Shown: in pieces, positions 1-10,976 of the stretch
Numbering within the stretch: position 1 is the first letter of the stretch
Layout of the letters: every line of letters starts with the position of its first letter
Source: Echinococcus granulosus
Lineage: Eukaryota > Platyhelminthes > Cestoda > Cyclophyllidea > Taeniidae
Reading direction: 5' to 3'
Assembly (NCBI RefSeq): GCF_000524195.1
Contig: NW_020170388.1
Location: forward strand, 672,077 to 736,076
Length of the DNA: 64,000 nucleotides
Notes under the pieces: generated by a model
What the model was told of the DNA's origin: nothing
Database searches by the model: none
What the model saw: the letters and a program-made list of their open reading frames with translations, nothing else
Translations under genes and position numbers: made by a program

Positions 1-3000
1 GATTGTATATCAATGATGGTAGTTTGTCTTGTAAATAAGAATAGTACATATTGTACCGCAGTGGCTTGATTTTAGAGGACTTCCATTTGAATATGCGGAT
101 AAGGGAACGTGGTAGTTTTCCGCTTATCCAAAGGAGCACACACGTAATACACTATAAACGGAAAATTCTTACGATAAATTCTTTGAGTTTCCAGTTCTGG
201 CGATACCCCGGACTATCTCAGAAATATGCTTATTAATAGAACAGGGGTTTGTTTTTAATAAGCAGGTGATCTCTGTGTTCTGATCGACTCAAATGGGATC
301 TCATCGGGATCAAAGATGGAAGTTATCTCATCAATTCGTCGCAGCAGCAAAACCCGAATACATACCTAGAAGCACTAAGCAAAGTGTAAAGAATGTGCTC
401 AGTTATATCCACAAGAAATATGAGGAAGCGTTTTGCATCAGTAAAAATTTTAATTAAGCAGCTGTCTTGTTTTTACTTATTAAAGCAGGTAGCATCAATG
501 ACATTAAATTATCTGAATGGTGGTAACGTCCAGTTCCCGCAGAATAGTCGGTGGAGAGATCAGAAATTGAATATAAGACTCACACAAGCTTATTCAATTT
601 TGCAACAGCTTTTTTGTGGATAAATGTGATCCCGCAACAAACTCTAAAGTTTCGTGCTAGTACAGTGTTCATCTCACCAATCGCTTTAAAGAATAGGCGA
701 GTAGGAAAGCAAATGAGTGGGAAAAGTTTGTTGACCTTAATGATGACAATTTGCAATTCATGCAGTTAATTGAAGTTGAACTTATGAAAGTAAACTTATT
801 GAAACTTGACACTTGTTTTTTTGTTTTCTTGCAACAGTGATAATGGCGAGGTATACTCGAGCTCCCAATATATCGACAAGAATTATAAAAATCAAAGCAA
901 AAAGTCAGGTAAAGTATACATTGGTGAATATCTACTAGTGGAACAAAACAATTTAAAACTTTGGTATAAAGGGTTGTTTGGTGTTGATTTGCTGGTCTAA
1001 TTAGAACTTACCTTCTGTGGGTGTGGTAAAAAATCACCCTGTTTTCAACATCAACGTCATTATCGTGGTCGAGTGCACTTTTGTCGTACCTAATTCATGA
1101 AAAAAGGGTAAGTCCAGCCCAGAGGCTCGATCCCCAAAAAAGGGGAGAACATTAGGAAGAGAGAAGAGTTGTTGCATTCTTCCGGTTTTGATAAAACATT
1201 GGAATCGCAAAATGCTCAGGCAGCGATGATGGTCGGTTGTTTCTAAAGGGGAACTTACTTCACGGTATACGGGGTAGAGGAGATTGTCTTTCTTACATTA
1301 CAACAAAGTTTTAGTTGATAAATCAGCACTATTTTTGAACCCATTCTATTACTTCCCTTTAACGGGATGGTGTAAAATATTGTTTGTTCCAAATCTGGCT
1401 CCCAAAATGGGCTTAGTAATTTCAGTGAGCTACAGATTCACGAGGTCTCTTATTGCAAAGGGAGGAGGAAGCCGCTTTTATCTTTAGGATTAAATACTTA
1501 CATGGTCAACCAACAGTGAAACCCATTCAAATTTCCAATTGTATTTTACACTGAAGAAAAATAATTTTGCAGTGTTTTTACTTATTAGGTTAATTTCGCC
1601 AAAACTGACCTGAGCAGGGCATCTGCCTCATTGAATTACCCGTACTAACATTTGGAGTGGCCATTTTTATTCTAGGGGGAAATTCAACTCGTAGTCATGG
1701 TTGATGGAACAATTGCAAGGCGAGAAGATATTACTTCATCCTCAAAGCAAACACCGTTACAAGGATGCCTGCTGCTAAATATTCTGACTACAAAGAAAAG
1801 ATTGTTTTTGCATGACACATTAATTTTGGGTGAAAAATCGTGCTATTTACTTGGAAGAATAATGGTACGCGTAACTGTGCTTCTAGGGAGAAATACATAC
1901 GCATGATCTAGAACCAACATTGAAATGATGTTGAAAAAGTTTTTTTTTCTGTAAAAATAACCTAAGTACAGCTGAAAGCAAAGTGGAAGACCAAGCGATT
2001 TTGTATTAGTAAAGGTAGTAATTCGTCGAAATGTCTGTCAGGTATTTTTGGCCAATGATTTGCCTGTAGTGTATTAATCAGACTGCTTTGCCACTCTACC
2101 TCCCTTGGTATAGACTTCCCATTTCATCGCATATGAGCAATGGTAAGGGAGGACGTTTTGTAGAAACGCCTTTTTAAATAACTACAAATATGACACACAT
2201 CTGTATGCTCATATCATGTGGAGTACGAACTCCTCTACCTGCTCTAATTCCAGTGCATTCTCCACCACTGTCTTATGAGGTAAAAAGGCATCAAAACAAC
2301 AACTGCATCTCACGCATTAGGCAAACTGAGAATGTTGAGGTTGTATACAGACGCAGGTTTGATGCACATTACATCACCAAAGTACTAGGTCTTCAAGTTT
2401 AGCCTTTGATCCCCTGCAAGACTCCTTCACATGTTCACTTCGAGTGTGTTTTAAAGGAATTGCAGTCCGGTTGGACCTCATGCTGTCGGAATGATAGGAG
2501 ACTCGTTCACAATATGGGGCCAAGTACAGTAGGTGACGTGTCCCCTCGAATGCACTGGAGGTTTTATTTTGAGTTCAGCGGGAAGCACAATCTGCAGAAG
2601 GTAATTAGAGCGCGCAGATGAGAATCTAACTGAACAGTTTTAAAGCAGTTAAGTGCATTTCATAACGTTTCAATGTTTACGGTCTCAATGAGAATTTACT
2701 TCCGAATGCTAAGTGTGCATGGATTAATCTATAGTTGATGCAGTTTCACTCGTTGGTAATCAGAATATGTGCAACCATGTGATTAAAACTGCGCTACTTT
2801 TGGTCAAAACCCAGGCATTAGCGCGTATTTGAAGCAGATATCATTAACAATCAGGTAAGACTAATATCAAAATGATTTCCGTTGAAGTGCAATCAATGTG
2901 AAGGCAAAAATAGGGGTTCGGTGTAGGTATGCTGGTTAGACGTTGATGTGGTGGAGAAGATCTCCTCCATGCTACTGCCATATACTTGCTGAAACTGAAG

Positions 3001-6000
3001 TTCTGGTCTCTACAGGTAAACAGCTTTTGCACAACTATTTACTGAACACAGAATGAAGTTCGTTACGTTGTTGAGTCTCGGTGGCATAACTGAATTGGTG
3101 CCGTTGGTACCAAGTCGACAGAGATAAATTTGACTGTACTTCTTCGAAAGTCCAAGTTAGTGGATAAGTGATTCTTGAGAACCTCCTCATCATCGCTTTG
3201 TTGCTATTTCAATGATTCGCATGCTTTTTTTGTTATGATTTCAATTCCTTCGTCGAGTTGGTCATGCAGGAGATGTGCTGCGAAAACACGTGGCTCAGGC
3301 AACGTTAGCCAAGGTAATCCGCAAACGCTCACCAAGTCTATTCGTGTGCGCAACAGTTTACTATGTACTTGTTGCGTTCCTTGTTACAAACAACTTCTCC
3401 TCTCTCAAGCACAGGCATGTTGTCATAAGGTGACCTCACGATAAGCTGGTAATGCCCTTTCTGCCTGGAAGTCAAGGGGTATCTGATAACGATTTACAGG
3501 AAAGTCAGTTACCTTAATTTTGTGGGTCCCGAAGGAATTCGTGACATCGCCAATTGTCTGTTGCCCATTCTCAGGGCAGAAAGTGCGGAAAAATGCCAGT
3601 TTCCAGCAGAGGCATTTTCTAACTATAGTCTCGACTGCACAATATTAGAGACGCACTGCTTCATACTGCATCAAGAATGAGGGAGGATTAAAGAGTGGAT
3701 TATATGGGGAAATCGTTAAAACAATCCACCAAAGAGGTGAAAGACAAATCGGAGGTGTAAAGCTTGTCCATCGGAGTCCTTCCTGTCCATTCATGTTGTG
3801 TGAATAACGTCTCATAATATTGCAGGCAACGGCTGTGAATACTGTCAGAATACCATATGAGACAGATGGAATGAGAACCACGTAGCATTGCAGCTTGGGT
3901 AAAGGATGGTGTTGCAACTTTCCTCATATTTGGAGCTTATAAAAATAAATAAACTTCCAAATAAATGTGAACCCATTGTTTTCTTTTTACGATGAGGGAC
4001 ATAACTGAGGAATAAATAATGCTGATTTATTTCCTCTGCTTTCGCAAATGAACCAAATGTCAATCTCATTTAACTGAAGAGATTGCATGATAAATGGGGT
4101 CTATGAGCACCTTGTTGGCCCATATACAATTCTTCTAAAAGCTCAATCCAATGAATTTAGTATTAAAGAAGTGGGCAACACATCTCACTGTATTTTTTGA
4201 CTTTCTACGCAGATTCACGGGTAACTGATGTCACAAAATCGACTAAAGTTTTGACAAGATATGCGAAATTTTATCCGTCTTAATAAAGATTAGCTTTTAA
4301 AGTTGTATGACAGAGAGGAAAATTTATTAAATGGATGAATTTAAATGTTGGGTTTTATTAACCTAATGCTGTTGGTGAGATTATCTACATCTTTGCCATC
4401 TTTTCTCACTTGATTGCTCCCAGAGTTACACACCTGTTGGTAATGATGAATAAGATGCCACTCGTCAGCTTCGACTACTTTAAGTATAATTAATATAAAT
4501 GGAACAGTTGTTAGGGATTCACATTGTCACCATCATCATTCACTAATGCCACCTTCTTTGTGTTTGTTCTTGCAAAATTTCACTTGTAAAATGAGGCGAC
4601 AATTTGCAAGTTTTATTATTTTATTATCCCTTCTTCACAGTAGTTTCGTGTTTATTTAACCTTAGATGATTCGTGAGGCAAGTGCTTCGGTTGTGGTGCA
4701 CGGAAGCAATCATTTGTCAACCGTTTCGGCTAGATTTTGGCCTCTCGTACCGATGAAATCACTTCCTCAGAACAAGTTAATTGGCGAACACATAGGAGAA
4801 CATCCCACTAATTAAGCAGCTTGTTCTACTACATGTGTTACTGGGCTTTACCTCGCTTTGTGGAGGCAGATAGCCACGTGCTATTTGGATATTTATACTG
4901 CTTACCCTTGTCATTCCCTTCTTATTTATCACCTAGTAACTGCCTTTTTTTCTGAGGAGCAAGCCACGACCCCCTCATACTATATTTGTATCTAATAATT
5001 ATTGTTGATGCACCTTCTACTGAAGTGTTTTTTTTTGATTCGCTTACGAGATAAAAACTGCAACCATAATTCCTTAATCGGTTTACTTCTCTTTTCTCCT
5101 GACTGACCGTTGGCGTGGCGGCCAAATCGCGAAAGGTTGGAAGGGTTTGCCAATTCTGCTTTACGATGGTGACTTACCGCGTTTTACATGTCACGCTGCT
5201 GTGCCTGATATTAAACATTGCCTATCCTCAATCCCCTTCATTCAAGCAAATACGGTTTCATTCGGATTTGTGCCCCATATCATCTACTAAGTGAAGTCTC
5301 CTCTTTGAACTTGCGGGAAAACAAACCTCGATACAAGATGCAGAAAGTACTAATCATATATCTATAATAGCGACGACACAAAAATATGTAGTTTCTTTAA
5401 AAGTGAGCGAGAAGGCCTCAATAATCACTTTGGGAAAGGTGTGGTTATAAATAGTCGGACAGAACACTTTTAGCAAAAGTGGATTTTGATTTGTATAAAT
5501 CATTGAATGGGAACAAATTTCCTGCAAATCTAACTTTCGACTAGAGATAAGATAGCCTAACTTCCAATAAGCAAGAACTGAAAAAAAATGATAATCTACT
5601 TAAATAACTTTTGCCATTTGATAAGCAGTTTGTCTTGCTAAGAGGTTTAACAATGGTTGTTTATAATGTTGCCTTTGTTTAAACAACTGAACATCATGTA
5701 AAGGAGGCAAACATAATAAATAGATTTCTCAAAACAAATCCACCATTTCTTATAGTTTGTACAAGGAAAATGAAACCGTGATGCTATGAAATAAATAAAT
5801 AAAAAGGCTTAATGGTAAATATATTTTCCCAAAAAAATAGATAGTCATTGCTAATGTGCTGTTCCTAAGGCAACATAACAGTGCGATCTAAAGCGACTTT
5901 TTCCATTTTTATGATATTTTTATGGACATCTAGCAGGACGGTTGTCAACTTTATCAGATAGGCGTCGTTGCACGGTGTATTGACCTAGACACATGGCGAG

Positions 6001-8063
6001 GCTTGTGACCTCATTATGTTGGCGTCACTTTTCCTTATAGCACAAGTGAATACCACTTCGAATTGCCAAAATCATCTAAATTTCTCTTCGTCCGTAGCAG
6101 AGTCGAATGCATTAATTCATCTGTAAAAATGTGAAAATGCGATTTAATAAATATTTCAATTCAGTAAAGACTTAAATAAAGGTTTAAGTAAATCTGTCGA
6201 ATTATTGCCATGTTTCAATAACTTGTTTCGCGGGGAGAGATATTTTAAAAACAGGCCTTCATTTTCGGTGTTAAAACCATCCGAAAAATCATTTATCTAC
6301 TTTTGATACTGATAATTTCCGCCTGCCTATATGATGGGTTTAAAAGTGGAAAGCGTTTTTTGTAAAAGAACGAATTCAGCTCCTTTAGGTTTGTCTGCTT
6401 TACAAGTATGGGCTCTATAACGTAGAAAAGATGGCTAATGGGGTGGTGTTGTCAAAAATAAGTAAGCAGAATAGTTAAATTATTAACAGTCAGGAAATAA
6501 AACTCTAAGTCAACAGCGTAGAAGCTAAATCTGCTGTGACTCTGGTAAATAAATAGACACTCCAAATGTCTTGTTTCAGCGTCGTTCTCGCCATCCCCCA
6601 GAATCATTTTAATTAGACTTTTACAACAGCGTTTCTTGAAAGGGTGTTCTTCAGCAAAGATAATATCTGATGTAGATATGACAATGGGTTGCATGATTTT
6701 CGGTGGATGAGGTCATTTGCCACTTCCTATTTGCAAATCACAACACTGGAATACATCCGGTGGATGTTTAGATGTTCTTGATGTTAAACGATAACCACTC
6801 TTTGTATTCCAGCCATTCTTTCGATAAATCTTTGTGCTCGACACAGCAGCACATCGAGTAAAACCCATTTATGCACACTTATAGAGTATGGTCTTTCATG
6901 TAGCAGAACAGTCTTTTTGTGCAAGCCCTTTCTACCTTTCCTTTGGGTATGATATAAGAATGTCAACGGCAACTCGAGATGTAAGCAATGGCTCTTCAAA
7001 TAATGCGGTATACTTAGGATGACCATCGCTATGCGATGCCACAGTTTGATACCTTGTTTAATTACATGTTTAACCATCTGGACTATCCCGTATCTGTGGT
7101 TTGTATATCTGCTAAATTTATGACTCTGCCACCATGATCATTGTCCCTCCTCTCTGCTATACGCTAATTACAATCATTTCTCCATGCCATACCATTTAAA
7201 AGAAAATTCGTGATTTTATATGAACCCCATAACAATGTTTAACAAAAACCATCAATCTTACCCCCACTCTGTCCCTTTCAACCATTTTCAAAGAGTAAAA
7301 TGAAGGAAAGAAGAAATTAGACTTTTATCAGTAGGAAGGTAGAGCAACTCCGTCTCAATCACCAGATTCCCTTTGCGATATTTCTTCAGATGTTGACTTT
7401 TGCTTTTTTTTGGCATCAGGATTGGACATTCAAATAGCAAACAGTATCAACAGTGGAGCAACAAGGTTTTTCATTAACTTCCATAGCCAAAACATTTTTC
7501 ACGGCAAGTTTTACTGCAATTCTGTTTCATATTTGGAGAGAACCACGGATAGGGATTGTGATTACTTTAAAGGATAAAATAAGTGAAGGTTTACATAGTA
7601 AATAACTTTTATTTTAGAAACTATGGAAGGTTATCTAGCCACCTAACAGTTGGGAATGCTATCAACTCCTAAACTTGAAAATTCATTCCTTATTTAGTTT
7701 GAGGCCCGTAGCATAAGAATTTCCTGGGGTCACGATTTAAAATTCAAGCATGAAAATCCAACTTTAAGAAGCGAATCAAAAAATCGTATATCATTTCCAC
7801 AAAAAACCCTTTCTTTACTTATTAAGTAGTAATCTGGTGGCAATGGCACGAAATCACCGCTAATTTGGCTGAAGATAGTAATTTCGTATAATCCTGTTTA
7901 TTTGGTACAATTCTACTCGAATATTTTTTTACATGGGCAGAGTGACTGTGCTTGCCTCTTCCTTCTTCAAATTATCCACGTGGTGGGTGATCGATAAAAG
8001 GTCATTCAAACATCTGACTACCTCAACTCGGACAATGGCCTCCACTATACAGCGGCTAACCCG
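1..8063. other. 5' non-coding region, no supported gene
   Basis: I see no recognisable protein, RNA gene or intact mobile element in this 8 kb stretch. Open frames are short (under 100 codons), overlap on both strands and have no family resemblance. The only splice-like structure I could pick out is the possible small exon at 838-908, listed separately. The sequence may be intergenic or intron of a gene starting to the left. Confidence 0.5.
838..908 (+). other. possible small exon (splice-bounded), unassigned
   Basis: A long T-rich tract ending in a CAACAG acceptor is followed by 71 nt of open sequence and a GTAAAG donor at 909. One frame begins with an ATG at 843, five bases inside the exon, and reads MARYTRAP at its start. 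This faintly recalls the N-terminus of ribosomal protein L17, but the rest does not match and no continuing exon was found. Another frame is open right through as well. I treat it as a splice-shaped candidate only. Confidence 0.18.
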
Positions 8064-8525
8064 ATGACAATGGCAGCACCACCAGGTCCAGGAAAACCCT
8101 TTCTCTTAACGCGGAGGGCCAACAATCCAGGCTACAACCTACAGTCACCTCGAGCGCATAACACATTTCAACTAGCACCGGTAAAGGAGTTTGCTTTTGC
8201 CACTCACTGTGGGGAGATTCGTGATATCATTCAAGCTACTTTGGACGAAGCACTGGCAGACAGTCGGCCTGACTTGCAACAAGTACTCATGGACGCGTTG
8301 GGCAAGATTAGGACGGATCTTCTGCAAATTCAGGCACTGTTCTTTCCGCGTCATCGCATTGTGGTTCATGGGATAATCGGTGGTGTAGTGCATAATCAGC
8401 CTTCGCTCATCTATGGTAGTCAATGTCTGGGCGAGCATGAATGTGGTGACGATGGAGTCAGTGTTTCAGTTAGGAGTCATGACAAATTTATCTGTGTCAG
8501 TGTGTACGGTTTTTATCAGAGTTAG
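8064..8525 (+). CDS. Tctex-type dynein light chain (DYNLT/TCTEX1D family)
   Basis: Intronless 153-residue protein. The C-terminal two thirds matches the Tctex-1 fold: a helical part (about residues 50-95, including EIRDIIQATLDEAL and a second helix ending in RTDLLQIQ), then the beta part with RHRIVVHGIIGG, a GSQCLGE segment where the family usually has S-x-CLWD, and a terminal strand ICVSVYGFYQS like the family's closing V-F-x-x-Y end. The first 45 residues are a Pro/Asn-rich tail, as in the longer TCTEX1D members. Such proteins are light chains of cytoplasmic or ciliary dynein that bind the intermediate chain. The start has a second in-frame ATG two codons later. An ATG at 8035 opens a ten-codon upstream frame ending at the start. 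Which paralogue it is cannot be told. Confidence 0.75.
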   Translation: MTMAAPPGPGKPFLLTRRANNPGYNLQSPRAHNTFQLAPVKEFAFATHCGEIRDIIQATLDEALADSRPDLQQVLMDALGKIRTDLLQIQALFFPRHRIVVHGIIGGVVHNQPSLIYGSQCLGEHECGDDGVSVSVRSHDKFICVSVYGFYQS

Positions 8526-9674
8526 ATCTTATCAACTTACCTATTGCGATGTTATTCCTCATACACGTGATGAAATATAATAGGATTTGTGTATTCAAAA
8601 CGTATCGCCATTTTAAACATTGATGAATTAATTTAGTTACCACTAGTAGGACAACAGCATTGTCGACTTTATTGGTGAGGTAGATTAGGGAATAATTCCT
8701 CAATTTTTGAATGCTTTCACGATACTTCTTTAGATTAGGGAAAATTTGAATACGTCCTATCAGTAGATGACTTTAAAAGATTTCATTAAGAAGAAAAAGT
8801 TTTATATCGAATCTGACAAATAAGGAACAGATGACTTTAGCCATTTTTGCCTGATGTTTGCATAATTCAAAGTATAAATAAATGGTTTTCTAAAAAGTTA
8901 CAATAAAACAACATCTTGAGGGGCAAGTTATTTCATTTGTATACTTTGTCTGCCATTTAATGGGGCTGTAACAGTCTAGCAGCTAGCCTTAAAATCTGTG
9001 CTTGTTAAACTACAGAACTAATTTGCCTTCAACCAGTTCATATACTACATTTTCCCTGTCAATAGCTAGCAAAATGATAAAAACCATAAAATACCACTCA
9101 TACGATGAAAAGTGTATTTGGGGTTCAATGTCGACTACGTAGGTTCAAAATCTTAGGAACTGAAACAAAGAATTCAATTGCATACTGTGATGGAAAAAAC
9201 CGCTTTTGGTGCAAATAACTAACTTTTTCGCTTAATTGCAGGGTGAGATCTAGTTTAACCAAAGCCTCATCATCTATCATCATTTTCCAAAACGATAGAC
9301 CTCTATAGCCAAAAGGGTATTAAGTTCTACCCTACTATCGGAGGATCTTTTAGGACACAGCACTTGGTTTAAGTTACCCTATTCTTAAGTAATCTCGATG
9401 TGGACAGAGATTTTATAACTAACAAATAAAGAGTTAAAGGAGTAATGTATTCATAATGCATGTGTACAACCCATTGTTTACTAATAAAATCTTAAACCGG
9501 TGGTTATGCTTTTCTCTAAGCCAGTTGTTTGCCAGTTTAAATGTCCAGCCCTAAGTAATGTAATCAGCTAAGCATTCCAGCCGCCAATGCATATCCCAAA
9601 CCACTGCCATGCAGAAAATGGTCGTTACAATTAATAAACAATAGTAAATTTTTAGCAAAATCAGTCCCGTACAC
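8526..9674. other. convergent intergenic spacer, 3' UTRs
   Basis: This is the tail-to-tail space between the dynein light chain gene (+) and the CLASP-like gene (-). It is AT-rich, with stops in all frames, and probably holds both 3' untranslated regions. No other feature was seen. Confidence 0.5.
8877..8882 (+). terminator. candidate poly(A) signal AATAAA for the dynein light chain
   Basis: AATAAA lies about 350 nt after the stop codon of the dynein light chain gene, within an AT-rich stretch. It is the clearest canonical hexamer in the expected place, but such motifs are frequent in AT-rich DNA. Confidence 0.3.
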
Positions 9675-10976
9675 CTATAAATTTTTCATAATTAATGTAG
9701 GGCGAGTGTGATGTAAACTGAGACCCATTTCTGGGAGCTCATTGGATGTATGAAGGCTTCCACTAGCACTGTCCTTCTTAACTTCCAACGATTTTGCAGC
9801 TGCCTTCTCTGCGGGTAGCAGGTTGAACGACAGGCGTGGCACCCTTTCCATGGTGACGTCAAAGAAGGGATTCTGCTCCCAGTAGTTTTGCACATTCGCT
9901 AGAGTCTTCTCATCCATCAGAGGATACTTTAGGGTTGCCTGTGCCCGCAACACGTTAAGCACTGTATTTGGGTACTCTCGGTTAGCTATGTTGATCTCAC
10001 TGAAGGCTCTCAGAATATCCATGTAGAGTACACTTGGAAGGAGTCGCCAGATATTTTCATCGTACATTCCCAGAACTTCTGCTTTAGCGGCCAACTTCTC
10101 TGCCTCCTCCTGAATTTCACTTAAGTTAGTGACGAGTGAGTCGAGAATTTGGAAAAGAAGAAGGCGTGCCATTTCCCTTCGGCGGAAGATTCGAAAAGTG
10201 AAGAATCGAATGAGTTCTGGCAGAGGAATGCTAAAAAGCACATCGGCCAGTGTGTAGTAAATTACTCCAATTAAGCGATGGGAAATTTCACAGTAATTGT
10301 AAGTCAAGGGTGGTGGATGAAAAATTACTAGGGATTTTTTAATGCTTTCACGTTCTTCGTGAATTTGTCGAGCCTCTCGATATGCCGTAATATTCTTCTC
10401 CCTAGGTATGAGAGCTCGTGACATTAAGCGTATTAAGGTGTCTATTAGTACTTCAGCTCCTCTCCTCATACTGAAATGTAACCGCCTGGATAAGATTGCG
10501 ATCGTAAAGCAGCATTCCTGTGCCAATTCCTGACATTCCAGCAAAAGGCAACTGGCCAATGCATCATTCAATCTCTCCGAATTTGTCTTCATCCATTCTA
10601 TAAATTGAGGAATCAAACGTTCGTTTGCCGATACCTTACACAAAGTGTGAAGTGATTCAACTTTCTCAAGGAAGTTAATATCCTTATCGCAAGGAGTGTC
10701 ACAGGTCACGCGACCAAGGGTTTCATTGAGGAGTTTCTCAGTTAGAAGTACGTCTGCTTTCATGGATTTGGGAACAAATACAACTCGGCGCAGAAATGCT
10801 GATAATGGAAGACCATCGACGGACGTAAGGTGCTCTAAAACGGAATTGGATTCTTGCTTTTGCAAGGCTTCTACAAAGTCTTCCCGATGTAGGGTGTATC
10901 TAATGGGAGGCTGACATTGTCCCTCATGAGTTGATGAGAGTTCAGTGACATTTTCTTGACTTAGTCTGAACGACAT
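9675..10976 (-). CDS. CLASP_N/TOG-like microtubule-binding protein, intronless
   Basis: A single open frame of 433 residues, with an in-frame stop nine bases before the ATG, so the start is firm. Residues about 95-350 resemble the CLASP N-terminal (TOG, HEAT-type) domain. A helix ELAQECCFTIAILSRRL is followed by GAEVLIDTLIRLM, which parallels the CLASP helix pair containing REAC...LG and GAEAIxPTLFNL. A later ELIRFF...RRREMARLLLFQILDSL parallels the CLASP stretch with RRRCFEFLDLLL. It lacks the other TOG domains, SxIP motifs and coiled coil of full CLASP, so it is a short single-TOG protein. TOG proteins bind tubulin and regulate microtubule or axoneme dynamics. The family call comes from remembered family patterns, not a search. 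Lack of introns could mean a retrocopied paralogue. Confidence 0.55.
   Translation of the reverse strand: MSFRLSQENVTELSSTHEGQCQPPIRYTLHREDFVEALQKQESNSVLEHLTSVDGLPLSAFLRRVVFVPKSMKADVLLTEKLLNETLGRVTCDTPCDKDINFLEKVESLHTLCKVSANERLIPQFIEWMKTNSERLNDALASCLLLECQELAQECCFTIAILSRRLHFSMRRGAEVLIDTLIRLMSRALIPREKNITAYREARQIHEERESIKKSLVIFHPPPLTYNYCEISHRLIGVIYYTLADVLFSIPLPELIRFFTFRIFRRREMARLLLFQILDSLVTNLSEIQEEAEKLAAKAEVLGMYDENIWRLLPSVLYMDILRAFSEINIANREYPNTVLNVLRAQATLKYPLMDEKTLANVQNYWEQNPFFDVTMERVPRLSFNLLPAEKAAAKSLEVKKDSASGSLHTSNELPEMGLSLHHTRPTLIMKNL

Noticed and set aside
843..908. Ribosomal protein L17 first exon
   Set aside because: Only M-x-R-Y and a few scattered residues agree, and no later L17 exon is visible.
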